From: Mantamonas sphyraenae
Taxonomy: Eukaryota > CRuMs > Mantamonadidae
Reading direction: 5' to 3'
Length of the DNA stretch: 64,000 bases
Assembly: GCA_026936335.1 (NCBI GenBank)
Contig: JAPMXV010000063.1
Location: forward strand, 1 to 64,000
Below are positions 31,413 to 43,900 of the stretch, in pieces; position 1 is the first letter of the stretch, and every line of letters starts with the position of its first letter. The notes beneath the pieces are model-generated. The model was given only the letters and a program-made list of their open reading frames with translations. It did not search any database and was not told the DNA's origin. Made by a program: the position numbers and the translations under genes.

Positions 31413-34400
31413 TCACATTTCACTCAGTTCCATATCATCCAGCCCCTCACGTCTGCTGTTCTTCCTTTGCCTGTTCTTTGCCCGGGTGACTACCGAACTG
31501 TGCTCATGCTCATCCAAACCTCTGACGAGCCAACCCAACCACTCGTCGTCCTCGTCGTCCGAAACCACTACATCTGCCGCTACTGCGCCCTGCCATGCAG
31601 GTGTCACCACCTTTAACACCGCACGCACCACATCCTGCCTTGTGCTTCCGCTCCCTGCACGGATCCTCATCACCTCTTTGCCGAGTGTGTTCACTTGATC
31701 AACAGACAGATCGTACAGTGCCTCCCGTGCAGCGTTCAAGTGGTCGGCATGCAACAGCCCATTCAGATGCTGCAACGAGCCTTCCACCGCTTCCTGAAGC
31801 TCCTTTGAGTACATGCGGTCAAGTTTGTGCGTTTTCACCTCTCGCCACACGTCCACTGCAGCGAAAACAATGCCAATGACGAGAATGGACACCGCCAACA
31901 CCACAGTGAGTGCCTCCCACCACTCATGACCTGATGTTTGTGTGCTCCCTGTCGCAAATAGCATCCCGGCCACAAGAAGCAGAACAGACTCGCACAGAAC
32001 CACGGTCTCCAGTCGGTTTTGCATGCTTGTGCGGTACGGCTGCTTGCCATATTGTACCATTGCCGCCACCCCAAGCACCAGAATGCCCACCATGGCTTGG
32101 ATGGTCGGTAGCGATGTCGCAAACACTTTCACACACACCACGGCCGCTTTGCGGAGCAGAACCATCGATTCGAACCAGTACATCTCTGGTGTAAACTTGC
32201 CAAAAATCGACGAGAAGCGTTGTACAAACGACTTCTGTGAGCGAGTCCGCACGTCGCGTCCGCTCCACATCACCGCCAGAAACAAGCACGGGATCCCAAG
32301 GACATACACAACTGCAAACACCCATGCTGCAGGGACGAGTCTGCTGTGAAGCCCCCCGTCTACCCAGCACTGCTCATTCGGTACTGCATCCATGACATAC
32401 ACACCATCGCCAATGTGTGTGCAGTCAAATACAGAGAGCACCCGGCTGCACAGCGTGATGTACAGAAAGCTCAGAGTCAGCATGATCTCGTTCATCAAAT
32501 ACCGGAACGTGTCCTGATCCACCACTTCAGCGCGTGTGAACAGCCCGGCAAACCTGTATCGCACAAGTTGCAGTGCAAAACCTATTGTCGAATCGCTGTC
32601 TGGCTCCGCACAGAGCCTCGGGTGGGCTGTCGAAAAAGCATATCCATGTGTGCGCACCCAAGAGCTGTGTACAAACTGGAGCACAACACGCAACACCAGA
32701 ACCACAGCCAGAAACGCGGGCAGCACCATGGCCAGCCAAAATTGCAGCTCATACGTCCACATATCGCCCAACGAGCACTCTGGCGCGGTGACACCCACTT
32801 CCAAGTTGCTCACTCCAAACACACTGTACACTTGCTGCACGGAACTGGGCCACTGCAAGCGAAACTCGGAGAACATGGACAGCACCTGCATGTGTGTTAC
32901 CAGAACACTACCCGTCTTGGCGAAACCAGTCACACGTGACCGTCGCACTGACGAGCGCACCCAGCCTACAAAGAGCACCAAGGCCACAATGAGCAGCAGC
33001 GCGTTGAGATTGCCAACTTGTGCTTCCTGGCATGATTCACAGCTCTTCCCAAGTCTGTAGAACCCATCCTCGCATTGACCACATAACAGACCAGTGTATC
33101 CCGCCCGGCAAGTGGAGTTCCCTCCACCCAGGCAGGCGGATAGAATTGGACATCGTGTGAAAACTAGCGACCCACCCTCGTTGCCACTTTGTGGTGGCAA
33201 AGAAACCCGGCTGGGGGACTGGTTGGACTCGTCCGCCTGCACAGTCGGCATTGGCAGGACAGGGAAGGCATGGCTCACTTGCAGGTTGGCCTGCAGGAAG
33301 GTAGAACCGAGCACGACACACACAGTCATCTACGCTTGTGCTGGCTGGCGAGGTTGGAACTGCGTTCTCCGGACACACCAGCGAAGGAGAACGCACAGAG
33401 AAGCTCACCGTCGCGTTGACACTTCCACTCCAGTGCTGGCCATCGTCCAACGACACTTCTACCCGATACAGGCCAACCGTGTGGTCTGCAGTGGACAAAA
33501 CCTCCAACTCCGAGTCCGAGACGATAGTGGGCGCAAACGTGCTTCCCATGCGAACCAGCATAGCGCCAGTGTCCACAAAACCACTCCCGCGGAGTTGCAC
33601 GCGTGTGGTGTCTCCGACAAGCTTGTTTGACGGCTGCACACTTGACACCCGTGGCTCATTCACGTACAAAAGGTCCAGGCCAAGCTGTTGGAACTGCTGC
33701 CCACCGTTCAGAGACACATACAGTGGGTACCGACCCGATTCACTTGAAGGCATCTCACACAGCAACTCGGAGGAGTTGGCGTGCAAACAGGTTGTACGGG
33801 GACCAGACAGTCCAACGCGCACAATGGCTTCTTTCGGGTCATCGAAGGAACCTCTCAGACGCACGGTGGTACCACCCGACGCGTAAGCACAAGCGGGCGT
33901 TGCACGCAACGCTGTCGGCAGAGAATACACCTTAAACAGGGTCGACGTCGCACTGAACGTCGACCCATTGTTCGTCGACACTGCCACGGCCACACTGCCC
34001 ACCATCAGACCGCTTGCAGGTGTTCTCACAACAATCTCACTCGCACTCATCACCTGTGTCACTCCACGCACATCCACCCCGCCAAACCGTACCACAGTCT
34101 CGTCCTTCCCACTCACATACCCACTTCCGAACACATGCACCTCCGTGCCACCACTCACCGGACCGCTGCTAGGTGTCACCCCAGTCACAATCGACCCCAC
34201 AGCTTGCACTGTCACACCAGACCCGCGTGTGTACTGCTTCCCGTTCACGCTCACCTCCACACCCGCCGTCTGCGTGCTCAATCCGTTCACGCTGCACCTG
34301 CTACGTGATCCGTTCACCATTTCACAGTCGTACTCGTTCTCCCCTACACGAACACGCATCACACTGCCAAACCCATCCCATCCTTGCACATCCACGACAC

Positions 34401-37400
34401 ACACAAACGGCAATGCTGTCGCAACCACCGCCGGCGTCACTCTGCTCACTGTTGGTTGTGTGTACAACAGCAGCCGTGTCGTTCCCTCCACATACTGTTG
34501 TCCGTTCAGAGCCACATACACACTCGCGTTCACCTTGCCCACGCCAGCTCCCAACACAGGGCTCTCCACACGAACCAAGCTGCTGCTCACGCGTGTGCCC
34601 ACAAGCTCCCCACTGCTCCACCCGGTCCCGTTCAACACCACACGCACCGTGTCCCCCGTGGTCACACTTCCGAACGACCCCACCAGACTCACTGTTGTCG
34701 ACTCACTCCCCACAACTCCTCCTTGTGGTACCGTGCTTGCAACCACCCCTTCCCCTTCTCCGTACACCACAAATGTCGCCCCAGTCGCACTGAACGTCGA
34801 CCCATTGTTCGTCGACACTGCCACGGCCACACTGCCCACCATCAGACCGCTTGCAGGTGTTCTCACAACAATCTCACTCGAACTCATCACCTGTGTCACT
34901 CCACGCACATCCACCCCGCCAAACCGTACCACAGTCTCGTCCTTCCCACTCACATACCCACTTCCGAACACATGCACCTCTGTGCCACCACTCACCGGAC
35001 CGCTGCTAGGTGTCACCCCAGTCACAATCGACCCCACAGCTTGCACTGTCACACCAGACCCGCTTGTATACTGCTTCCCGTTCACGCTCACCTCCACACC
35101 CGCCGTCTGCGTGCTCAATCCGTTCACGCTGCACCTGCTACGTGATCCGTTCACCATTTCACAGTCGTACTCGTTCTCCCCTACACGAACACGCATCACA
35201 CTGCCAAACCCATCCCATCCTTGCACATCCACGACACACACAAACGGCAATGCTGTCGCAACCACCGCCGGCGTCACACTGCTCACTGTTGGTTGTGTGT
35301 ACAACAGCAGCCGTGTCGTTCCCTCCACATACTGTTGTCCGTTCAGAGCCACATACACACTCGCGTTCACCTTGCCCACGCCAGCTCCCAACACGGGGCT
35401 CTCCACACGAACCGAGCTGCTGCTCACGCGTGTGCCCACAAGCTCCCCACTGCTCCATCCGGTCCCGTTCAACACCACACGCACCGTGTCCCCCGTGGTC
35501 ACACTTCCGAACGACCCCACCAGACTCACTGTCGTCGACTCTTTCCCCACAACTCCTCCTTGTGGTACCGTGCTTGCAACCACCCCTTCCCCTTCTCCGT
35601 ACACCACAAATGTCGCCCCAGTTGCACTGAACGTCGACCCATTGTTCGTCGACACTGCCACGGTCACACTGCCCACCATCAGACCGCTTGCAGGTGTTCT
35701 CACAACAATCTCACTCGCACTCATCACCTGTGTCACTCCACGCACATCCACCCCACCAAACCGTACCACAGTCTCGTCCTTCCCACTCACATACCCACTT
35801 CCGAACACATGCACCTCCGTGCCACCACTCACCGAACCGCTCCTAGGTGTCACCCCAGTCACAATCGACCCCACAGCTTGCACTGTCACACCAGACCCGC
35901 GTGTGTACTGCTTCCCGTTCACGCTCACCTCCACACCCGCCGTCTGCGTGCTCAATCCGTTCACGCTGCACCTGCTACGTGATCCGTTCACCATTTCACA
36001 GTCGTACTCGTTCTCCCCTACACGCACACGCATCACATTGCCAAACCCATCCCATCCTTGCACATCCACGACACACACAAACGGCAATGCTGTCGCAACC
36101 ACCGCCGGCGTCACTCTGCTCACTGTTGGTTGTGTGTACAACAGCAGCCGTGTCGTTCCCTCCACATACTGTTGTCCGTTCAGAGCCACATACACACTCG
36201 CGTTCACCTTGCCCACGCCAGCTCCCAACACGGGGCTCTCCACACGAACCAAGCTGCTGCTCACGCGTGTGCCCACAAGCTCCCCACTGCTCCACCCGGT
36301 CCCGTTCAACACCACACGCACCGTGTCCCCCGTGGTCACACTTCCGAACGACCCCACCAGACTCACTGTCGTCGACTCTTTCCCCACAACTCCTCCTTGT
36401 GGTACCGTGCTTGCAACCACCCCTTCCCCTTCTCCGTACACCACAAATGTCGCCCCAGTCGCACTGAACGTCGACCCATTGTTCGTCGACACTGCCACGG
36501 TCACACTGCCCACCATCAGACCGCTTGCAGGTGTTCTCACAACAATCTCACTCGCACTCATCACCTGTGTCACTCCACGCACATCCACCCCGCCAAACCG
36601 TACCACAGTCTCGTCCTTCCCACTCACATACCCACTTCCGAACACATGCACCTCCGTGCCACCACTCACCGGACCGCTCCTAGGTGTCACCCCAGTCACA
36701 ATCGACCCCACAGCTTGCACTGTCACACCAGACTCGCTTGTGTACTGCTTCCCGTTCACGCTCACCTCCACACCCGCCGTCTGCGTGCTCAATCCGTTCA
36801 CGCTGCACCTGCTACGTGATCCGTTCACCATTTCACAGTCGTACTCGTTCTCCCCTACACGAACACGCATCACATTGCCAAACCCATCCCATCCTTGCAC
36901 ATCCACGACACACACAAACGGCAATGCTGTCGCAACCACCGCCGGCGTCACACTGCTCACTGTTGGTTGTGTGTACAACAGCAGCCGTGTCGTTCCCTTC
37001 ACATACTGTTGTCCGTTCAGAGCCACATACACACTCGCGTTCACCTTGCCCACGCCAGCTCCCAACACAGGGCTCTCCACACGAACCAAGCTGCTGCTCA
37101 CGCGTGTGCCCACAAGCTCCCCACTGCTCCACCCGGTCCCGTTCAACACCACACGCACCGTGTCCCCCGTGGTCACACTTCCGAACGACCCCACCAGACT
37201 CACTGTCGTCGACTCACTCCCCACAACTCCTCCTTGTGGTACCGTGCTTGCAACCACCCCTTCCCCTTCTCCGTACACCACAAATGTCGCCCCAGTCGCA
37301 CTGAACGTCGACCCATTGTTCGTCGACACTGCCACGGTCACACTGCCCACCATCAGACCGCTTGCAGGTGTTCTCACAACAATCTCACTCGAACTCATCA

Positions 37401-40400
37401 CCTGTGTCACTCCACGCACATCCACCCCACCAAACCGTACCACAGTCTCGTCCTTCCCACTCACATACCCACTTCCGAACACATGCACCTCCGTGCCACC
37501 ACTCACCGGACCGCTGCTAGGTGTCACTCCACTCACCGCAGCTCTCACCGCCGTAACGCGTACGGTGCTCCCAAGTGAGTACTGCTGTCCACCGTTCAAT
37601 GACACGCTCACAGCATGACTACCAGCTTCCAGACTTACTTCGGCGCTGATGAGGCTGTTGTTCACATACCCGCCGCTCGCTTGTATCGTTCCAACCTGCA
37701 CGACGATTGCTCCCGTGTCCACGAATCCCGTGCCCAGTACAGACAGCTGCTGAGTCCTTCTTTCCGCCACAGTCTTTGGAGAAAGATCATTCACCGTTGG
37801 CAGAACACTCACGTTCACACGCATGTCGGAACTTGAATCCACTCTGCCGTACACCTCCCCGTTTGTCGTCAATCCGATGCCATACTCGCCGCTGTCAACA
37901 TCGGCAAACTTCACTGTCCTACACCGCACCTCAGTGTACGAAACATACGTGCAGCTCACCTCTTGCACACTGCCCACCCTGCATCGGATCTTCCCTGTGC
38001 TGTTGAAACCAACGCCCCGTACCGTCAGCTCGGTGCCTCCTAGCACACTTCCCCATCGTGGTGTCACCGTGTCTGCGCGAAACAATGTCAATCTTCGTGG
38101 TCCTGCGTACTGCTGTCCGTTCAAGGACACGTACACGTCCACATTTCCAACCATCCCCGTGGCGTTCATCTCCACACGTATGATTGCACTGTTCACAAAC
38201 TCTGCCTTTGGCTCAACCATCAACCCGTCTTCTGCTCGCACCACTTGAACGCGAAGTCCACTCCCAGTGTCTGCGAAAAATTTTCCACTCGCAGGAATCA
38301 ACTCCACACCACCACTTCCATCCGGCATACTTGGCATCGTGTTCGGGACGACCCCTCCCAGCCCATGGTCAGCAAACACCTGTCCTGTCGCACTGGCACC
38401 ACTTTCAAACTGCACCCCATTCGGTGCCACCTGCACTTGCATCTGCGTCACCTGACCATTGCTCACCGCCACAACACCCTCCAGCAATCCCAACCGGGTT
38501 TGCACCGAGCCACCCGTTCCAGTTCCTGCGCTGCCCACAAACACACCGTCTCGCTCTTGGACCACCAAACCCCCAACAAGCACTCGCACTTTTGGTATGT
38601 CTTGTGTTTCCGTCAGCCCAGCACCACTGATGTTCACGGTTGCTTCTGCGTTGCGCTGAATGGCCTGTGGGAACGCCACCATGCTACCCGTCACGTTGTA
38701 CACATACACCACGCTTCCTGTGCTCTCATACTGTTGCCCATTCATCGTCACACTCACAGAGTACTGCCCAATCTTCGTCAAAGAGCCGGTGGTGCACTGC
38801 AACCTCGTGCTGTCCACCACTGCTGCCATCATGTATGCCACACTCCCGTCTGGCCCTGTCAAGCGACATCGTGTCACAACTGAAACGTCATTTCCCACGC
38901 TTCCGTTGACCATTCCACTTCCAGATACGTTCAGAAGAGTGCCCCCCGAGGTCGGCCCGCTCTTTGGCCGAACAGACACAAAGGACACGGTGTACACCAG
39001 AAATGAGACGTTGGCCATTGAATACACGCTTTCTGCGCGTAGCTGGACCACTTCCTGCCCATCAACAAGGTGAGATAGAGGCGGTGTCCGGCAGACAATG
39101 GACGAGCTCGTCAAAGGGTCGCAATCAACCAACGCCACCTGGCCACCATCTTTTGCAACCAAGGTGAGGTTGACTCCTGCAAGGTGCAAGTTGATGCCAG
39201 AAACCGTGATAGATGTGTTTCCAGTGACTGGTCCGAGCGTGGGCTGTACAGATTGGACCACAGGAAAGGTGATGTTGCAGGCCGTGTTGCCTTCGCCCAG
39301 AGATGTGCTTCCAGGTGCGCAAGGCGTGCAACTTAAACTGCCACTGTATGCAGTGTACGAGTTAGCGGGGCATATAGTGCAGTTGGGAAGCCCTGTTGGG
39401 ATCGCCGTGAGGGCCTGCAGTGTTTTCGTTCCGGGAGGACAACCATCAACCGCCTCGGTCAAGAAGGGGCCACCAAAGCGAATCGTGCCCCCAACGAATA
39501 CACGCCCTGACGGCGAAACGGACACACCCGTTACCGTTTCTTCCTGTGAGACGCCCCACTGTGTTGAGGTTTGCAAAGAGAAGGTCTCCATGTCAACACG
39601 AGCAAGAAAGTTGTCAAAGTCACCCACGTTCGGACCCCATGCACTTCCTTGTGTGCCTCCAGTGACAAGTGCAGTATTTGACGACTCAAGGGCCAACTTT
39701 CGTGGTTGGTCATTGCTTGACGAGCCGAATAAGAGAGATTTCTCGGTTGACCCAGTTGTTGCGTTGAGCAGGAGCAGGACAACATCAGACCCCCCCAGAG
39801 GGGCGTATCCTGATACACCCGCGCTTGTGCTGTAGGCATGCACAATCCCAAGTTGCGTGGGAAGTACTAAAGCATTGAAATCTGCTTGAGCGGACCCCAG
39901 CTGGCGAGAAATTACTACTTCACCGTTGTGCGCTGCAAGAACGGCCACCCAAGTGTCGCTGGAGCCAATGGACGTGCCCCCGTTGAAATTCCCGCTCGTG
40001 GTTCCGCTGAGAAGGATGCGATCATTCATATCAAAGGCAATGCTTTGCGGGGTGCTCGATCCCGTTGCTGATACTTGAACTTGCCAAACGATGGAGCCGT
40101 GAACATCCAATAATGCCACGAAAATGGGATTATTACCAGTGAATGGTTTCCCTACGACTGCCACACGCGTGCCGGCACCGTTCAACGCAATTCCTGCCAG
40201 CTGGTCAAAGGACGCTGTTCCCATCTGAGTCCACCACATAATGGTTGAACCATTCGCCGCCAAACGCGCTACCACATAGTCAGAGAATCCGGCATTGGTG
40301 GAACCTGCGTAGACACCAGATGATTCGCCAGCGACGATAACGTCGCCGGATGGCAGGGACACACAATCTCGTACGGTGTCGTCTTCTGTGGTCCCGAACT

Positions 40401-40727
40401 GGCTTGTTCGCATCAGGGTACCGTTGTATGCGAACATGGACACGTACATATCCTTCTTCCCGACACTGGTGGTTCCTGGGAACACGGCACCGCTTCCTGT
40501 GAGAGTGCGAGCTGGTAAGGGAGGGTCTGTGCACGGCACCAAATCGGACATCTCCGGAGACACCTACCCGTCGTCCCGCAAACAGCGACCAAGTCTTGCT
40601 GGGCCGATGGCACACTTGTTTCTGCGCTGGATCCCCATGTGGCCGTCCATAGTGCAAGGGTGAGCGGAACGACCGTCAGCAGTGTCACAACTAGCTCGAG
40701 ACGTAGTTTCGAATTCGGACGTTTCAT
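31413..40727 (-). CDS. Giant TIG-repeat multi-pass surface protein, copy A (frameshifted)
   Basis: Exon 1 (40568-40727) encodes a signal peptide (MKRPNSKLRLELVVTLLTVV...). A 41-nt intron (donor GTAGGT, acceptor TGCACAG) leads in phase 1 to exon 2 (31413-40526). Order of parts: SBBP/propeller head (about 55-430); GCC2-like CTPCAPGSTSLGEGNTAC; IPT/TIG domains to about 2425, including a 4.3-copy array of 279-residue units; Cys-rich stem (CLPCPANADC, CRAGYTGLLCGQCEDGFY); about seven membrane spans; and a charged tail of about 180 residues. TIG domains are immunoglobulin-like folds common in receptors such as plexins. One extra A near 33190 (ccacaaag versus ccacaag in copy B) breaks the frame just before the stem. 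The unshifted frame stops at 33037, so an unrepaired product would lose the membrane domain. With the base removed the protein is about 3,090 residues. Function unknown; adhesion or recognition receptor is inferred. Confidence 0.85.
33188..33192 (-). other. Candidate one-base insertion in TIG giant copy A
   Basis: The coding strand reads TTTGCCACCACAAAGTGGC here and TTTGCCACCACAAGTGGC at the same place in copy B (about 48461-48480). The extra A shifts the frame from GFFATTSGNEGG to GFFATTKWQRGW and ends at a stop at 33037. Both flanks are otherwise open and almost identical to copy B, so the lesion is recent or is a sequencing error in a short A run. Confidence 0.8.
33945..37536 (-). repeat. 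837-bp TIG triplet array, copy A
   Basis: Four units of 837 bp (279 codons) plus a fifth TIG-1 domain. Each unit encodes three TIG domains: TIG-1 (GGTEVHVFGSGYVSGKDETV), TIG-2 (GDTVRVVLNGTGWSSGELVG) and an A-specific TIG-3 (VVDVQGWDGFGNVMRV, with CSVNGLSTQTAGVEVSVNG). Units are nearly identical to one another. TIG-1 and TIG-2 are shared with copy B; TIG-3 is not. Confidence 0.95.
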
Positions 40728-40915
40728 TGTCAAAACGGCCGCACCGCACCTTGTCCTGTTCGAACACAACGCATGCACGCACGGTCAACACCCCATTCAC
40801 CACCCGCACCATGTAGTTGCTTTCACCTCATACGTCCCATTCAAGATCGTGGCAGCACATGTCAACATCCCGTCCCAATGCAATTTGCGCCGAGCTCACA
40901 ACTTTTTTGTTCTCC
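40728..40915. promoter_or_regulatory. Shared bidirectional promoter of the two TIG giants
   Basis: Only 188 bp separate the two divergent ATG codons. The interval is not part of the inverted duplication. A CCAAT-like TCCCAATGC occurs near 40874 and a T-run (CTTTTTTG) sits near 40903; no clear TATA box is seen. Any regulation of either gene from proximal sequence must pass through this interval, so co-expression or mutually exclusive firing are both possible. Confidence 0.6.
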
Positions 40916-43900
40916 ATGAAGTTGCAACCGAACTTGTTCCTTGTGCTTGTGTTTGCCCCATGTGTCCTTTGTGCTTGGACAAAAGTGCTACCGTACACGG
41001 CGAACCAAATCCCGCCAGCTTCTGTGCTGAGTATGGTGCTTGACAGGACCAACGGCAGCCTCGTGCACACGGCATCGCCTTTTTTGGGTACGTGGGCCGT
41101 GCACTTGAAAACACTTGCGCGCCATTGTTGTCGCTGACTCAGAACCATCGACACAGACTTCGGAACAAACAATGACTTGAGTGGCTCTAAAATCACATCT
41201 TTCACGCTAGACGGTGATATTGTGCGCGTTGTGGCGTTTCCCAGCGACTACGGGGAGTTCGCCTCCAGCGTTGCTTCTCTTCCGAACGGCGAGCTCCTCG
41301 TGTGTGGCACCACCTCTGCTTCAAAAACAACGACTTTTGATGGCTCCACTGCTTCGGTCCCATATGTACAAAAGGATCTTTTCATGGCCAGACTGTTTGC
41401 CAATGGCAGCAAAGCCTGGGTTGCCTTTGCGAACTGCTCTGGCTGTGGACAGCTCAGCCATACCGTCATTGATACATCGAGCACTCGAGCTGTGCATTGT
41501 GGTGTTCAAGGCAAAGAGCAACCTTTACTCCCAAACATTGGAGGAGATTTGGACATCCTTTGCATTTGCCGGGCTCTAGATGGAACACTGCTCTGGCGCG
41601 CTGTGGTCGGCAGTGTCAACACTGATAATGTTGGTAGTGTCATCCTCGATCACGATGGAAATGTGCTGCTTCTTTCCAACTCTGGATCATCAGCATACCT
41701 TCGTCGTCTCAACATATCCACAGGAGAGTTACTCTCTGCGCAGGAGCTACTGGCGGCTGATGGTTCGCCATTTGCGTGGTCGAGCTTGACTGAGCCTCTG
41801 AGCCCGCCAATGTCTTCATCCTTGATCCATGGTGAAAATTCAAGCATCGTGTACATCGGCGGGAGGGTGAACATTGAGAGCCGCCAAGTGGCAATTCTGA
41901 TCAAACGAAACGCAAACGCGACGTTGTGGACAACGCTCTATCCAGAGAGGTTGCAGAGTAGTGGCTTTCACACATTGTCGCAAACGAATAGTTTTGTGTA
42001 TGCTGCCGGGTTCTACGGTCCGACAGCATCGCTTACCCTACAATCAACCCAGGCAATTGTGTGCCAGATTGCAAAGCATGACGGCCGCATCAACGATTGT
42101 CGCAGAACGAGTCCATCGCCTTCATTCTACGCAGCTTCGCTTCCAGTCGACGATGTTCTCTTTGCAGCTGGGGGGTGGCGAACCGACGAGCTACGGCCAG
42201 TTCTTCGTCGTGCTTGGGATGCCTGTGAAGTTGGAACAACGGCAAACGGTGGACCAAACGCTTCCCCATCACCCTCTACATGCACCCCATGCCCTTCCAA
42301 CGCCTACAGCAACGTGACTGGCGCCTTAAGTTGCACGCCTTGCGCACCTGGAAGCACATCTCTGGGTGAAGGGAACACGGCCTGCAACATCACCTTTCCT
42401 GTGGTCCAATCTGTACAGCCCACGCTCGGACCAGTCACTGGAAACACATCTATCACGGTTTCCGGCATCAACTTGCACCTTGCAGGAGTCAACCTCACCT
42501 TGGTTGCCAAAGATGGTGGCCAGGTGGCGTTGGTTGATTGCGACCCTTTGACGAGCTCGTCCATTGTCTGCCGTACACCGCCTCTATCTCACCTTGTTGA
42601 TGGGCAGGAAGTGGTTCAGCTACGCGCAGAAAGCGTGTATTCAATGGCCAACGTCTCATTTCTGGTGTACACCGTGTCCTTTGTGTCTGTTCGGCCAAAG
42701 AGCGGGCCGACCTCGGGGGGCACTCTTCTGAACGTATCTGGAAGTGGAATGGTCAACGGAAGCGTGGGAAATGACGTTTCAGTTGTGACACGATGTCGCT
42801 TGACAGGGCCAGACGGGAGTGTGGCATACATGATGGCAGCAGTGGTGGACAGCACGAGGTTGCAGTGCACCACCGGCTCTTTGACGAAGATTGGGCAGTA
42901 CTCTGTGAGTGTGACGATGAATGGGCAACAGTATGAGAGCACAGGAAGCGTGGTGTATGTGTACAACGTGACGGGTAGCATGGTGGCGTTCCCACAGGCC
43001 ATTCAGCGCAACGCAGAAGCAACCGTGAACATCAGTGGTGCTGGGCTGGTGGAAACACAAGACATACCAAAAGTGCGCGTGCTTGTTGGGGGTTTGGTGG
43101 TCCAAGAGCGAGACGGTGTGTTTGTGGGCAGCGCAGGAACTGGAACGGGTGGCTCGGTGCAAACCCGGTTGGGATTGCTGGAGGGTGTTGTGGCGGTGAG
43201 CAATGGTCAGGTGACGCAGATGCAAGTGCAGGTGGCACCGAATGGGGTGCAGTTTGAAAGTGGTGCCAGTGCGACAGGACAGGTGTTTGCTGACCATGGG
43301 CTGGGAGGGGTCGTCCCGAACACGATGCCAAGTATGCCGGATGGAAGTGGTGGTGTGGAGTTGATTCCTGCGAGTGGAAAATTTTTCGCAGACACTGGGA
43401 GTGGACTGCGCGTTCAAGTGGTGCGAGCAGAAGACGGGTTGATGGTTGAGCCAAAGGCAGAGTTTGTGAACAGTGCAATCATACGTGTGGAGATGAACGC
43501 CACGGGGATGGTTGGAAATGTGGACGTGTACGTGTCCTTGAACGGACAGCAGTACGCAGGACCACGAAGATTGACATTGTTTCGCGCAGACACGGTGACA
43601 CCACGATGGGGAAGTGTGCTAGGAGGCACCGAGCTGACGGTACGGGGCGTGGGTTTCAACAGCACAGGGAAGATCCGATGCAGGGTGGGCAGTGTGCAAG
43701 AGGTGAGCTGCACGTATGTTTCGTACACTGAGGTGCGGTGTAGGACAGTGAAGTTTGCCGATGTTGACAGCGGCGAGTATGGCATCGGAGTGACGACAAA
43801 CGGGGAGGTGTACGGCAGAGTGGATTCAAGTTCCGACATGCGTGTGAACGTGAGTGTTCTGCCAACGGTGAATGATCTTTCTCCAAAGACTGTGGCGGAA

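Larger units (their letters stand above)
31006..39337. repeat. Left arm of a large inverted duplication
   Basis: This segment is the reverse complement of 42326-50671. It contains the last 180 bp of the EF-hand membrane gene, the 226-bp intergenic spacer and the body of the minus-strand TIG giant. Outside the TIG-3 modules, protein-level differences between arms are only a handful (for example LTETQD versus LVETQD, GIGLTT versus GIGVTT). Inner identity ends abruptly at TTAAGTTGCACGCC; outer identity ends after GGCGAGGAAGAGGA. Arm lengths differ by about 14 bp, mostly an indel near 31318. Confidence 0.93.

Noticed and set aside
33968-37618. 1,216-codon open frame antisense to TIG copy A
   Set aside because: It repeats with the 837-bp period of the real gene, is low-complexity Thr/Pro/Ser, and the TIG side has protein domains. 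It is open because of strong codon bias on the other strand.
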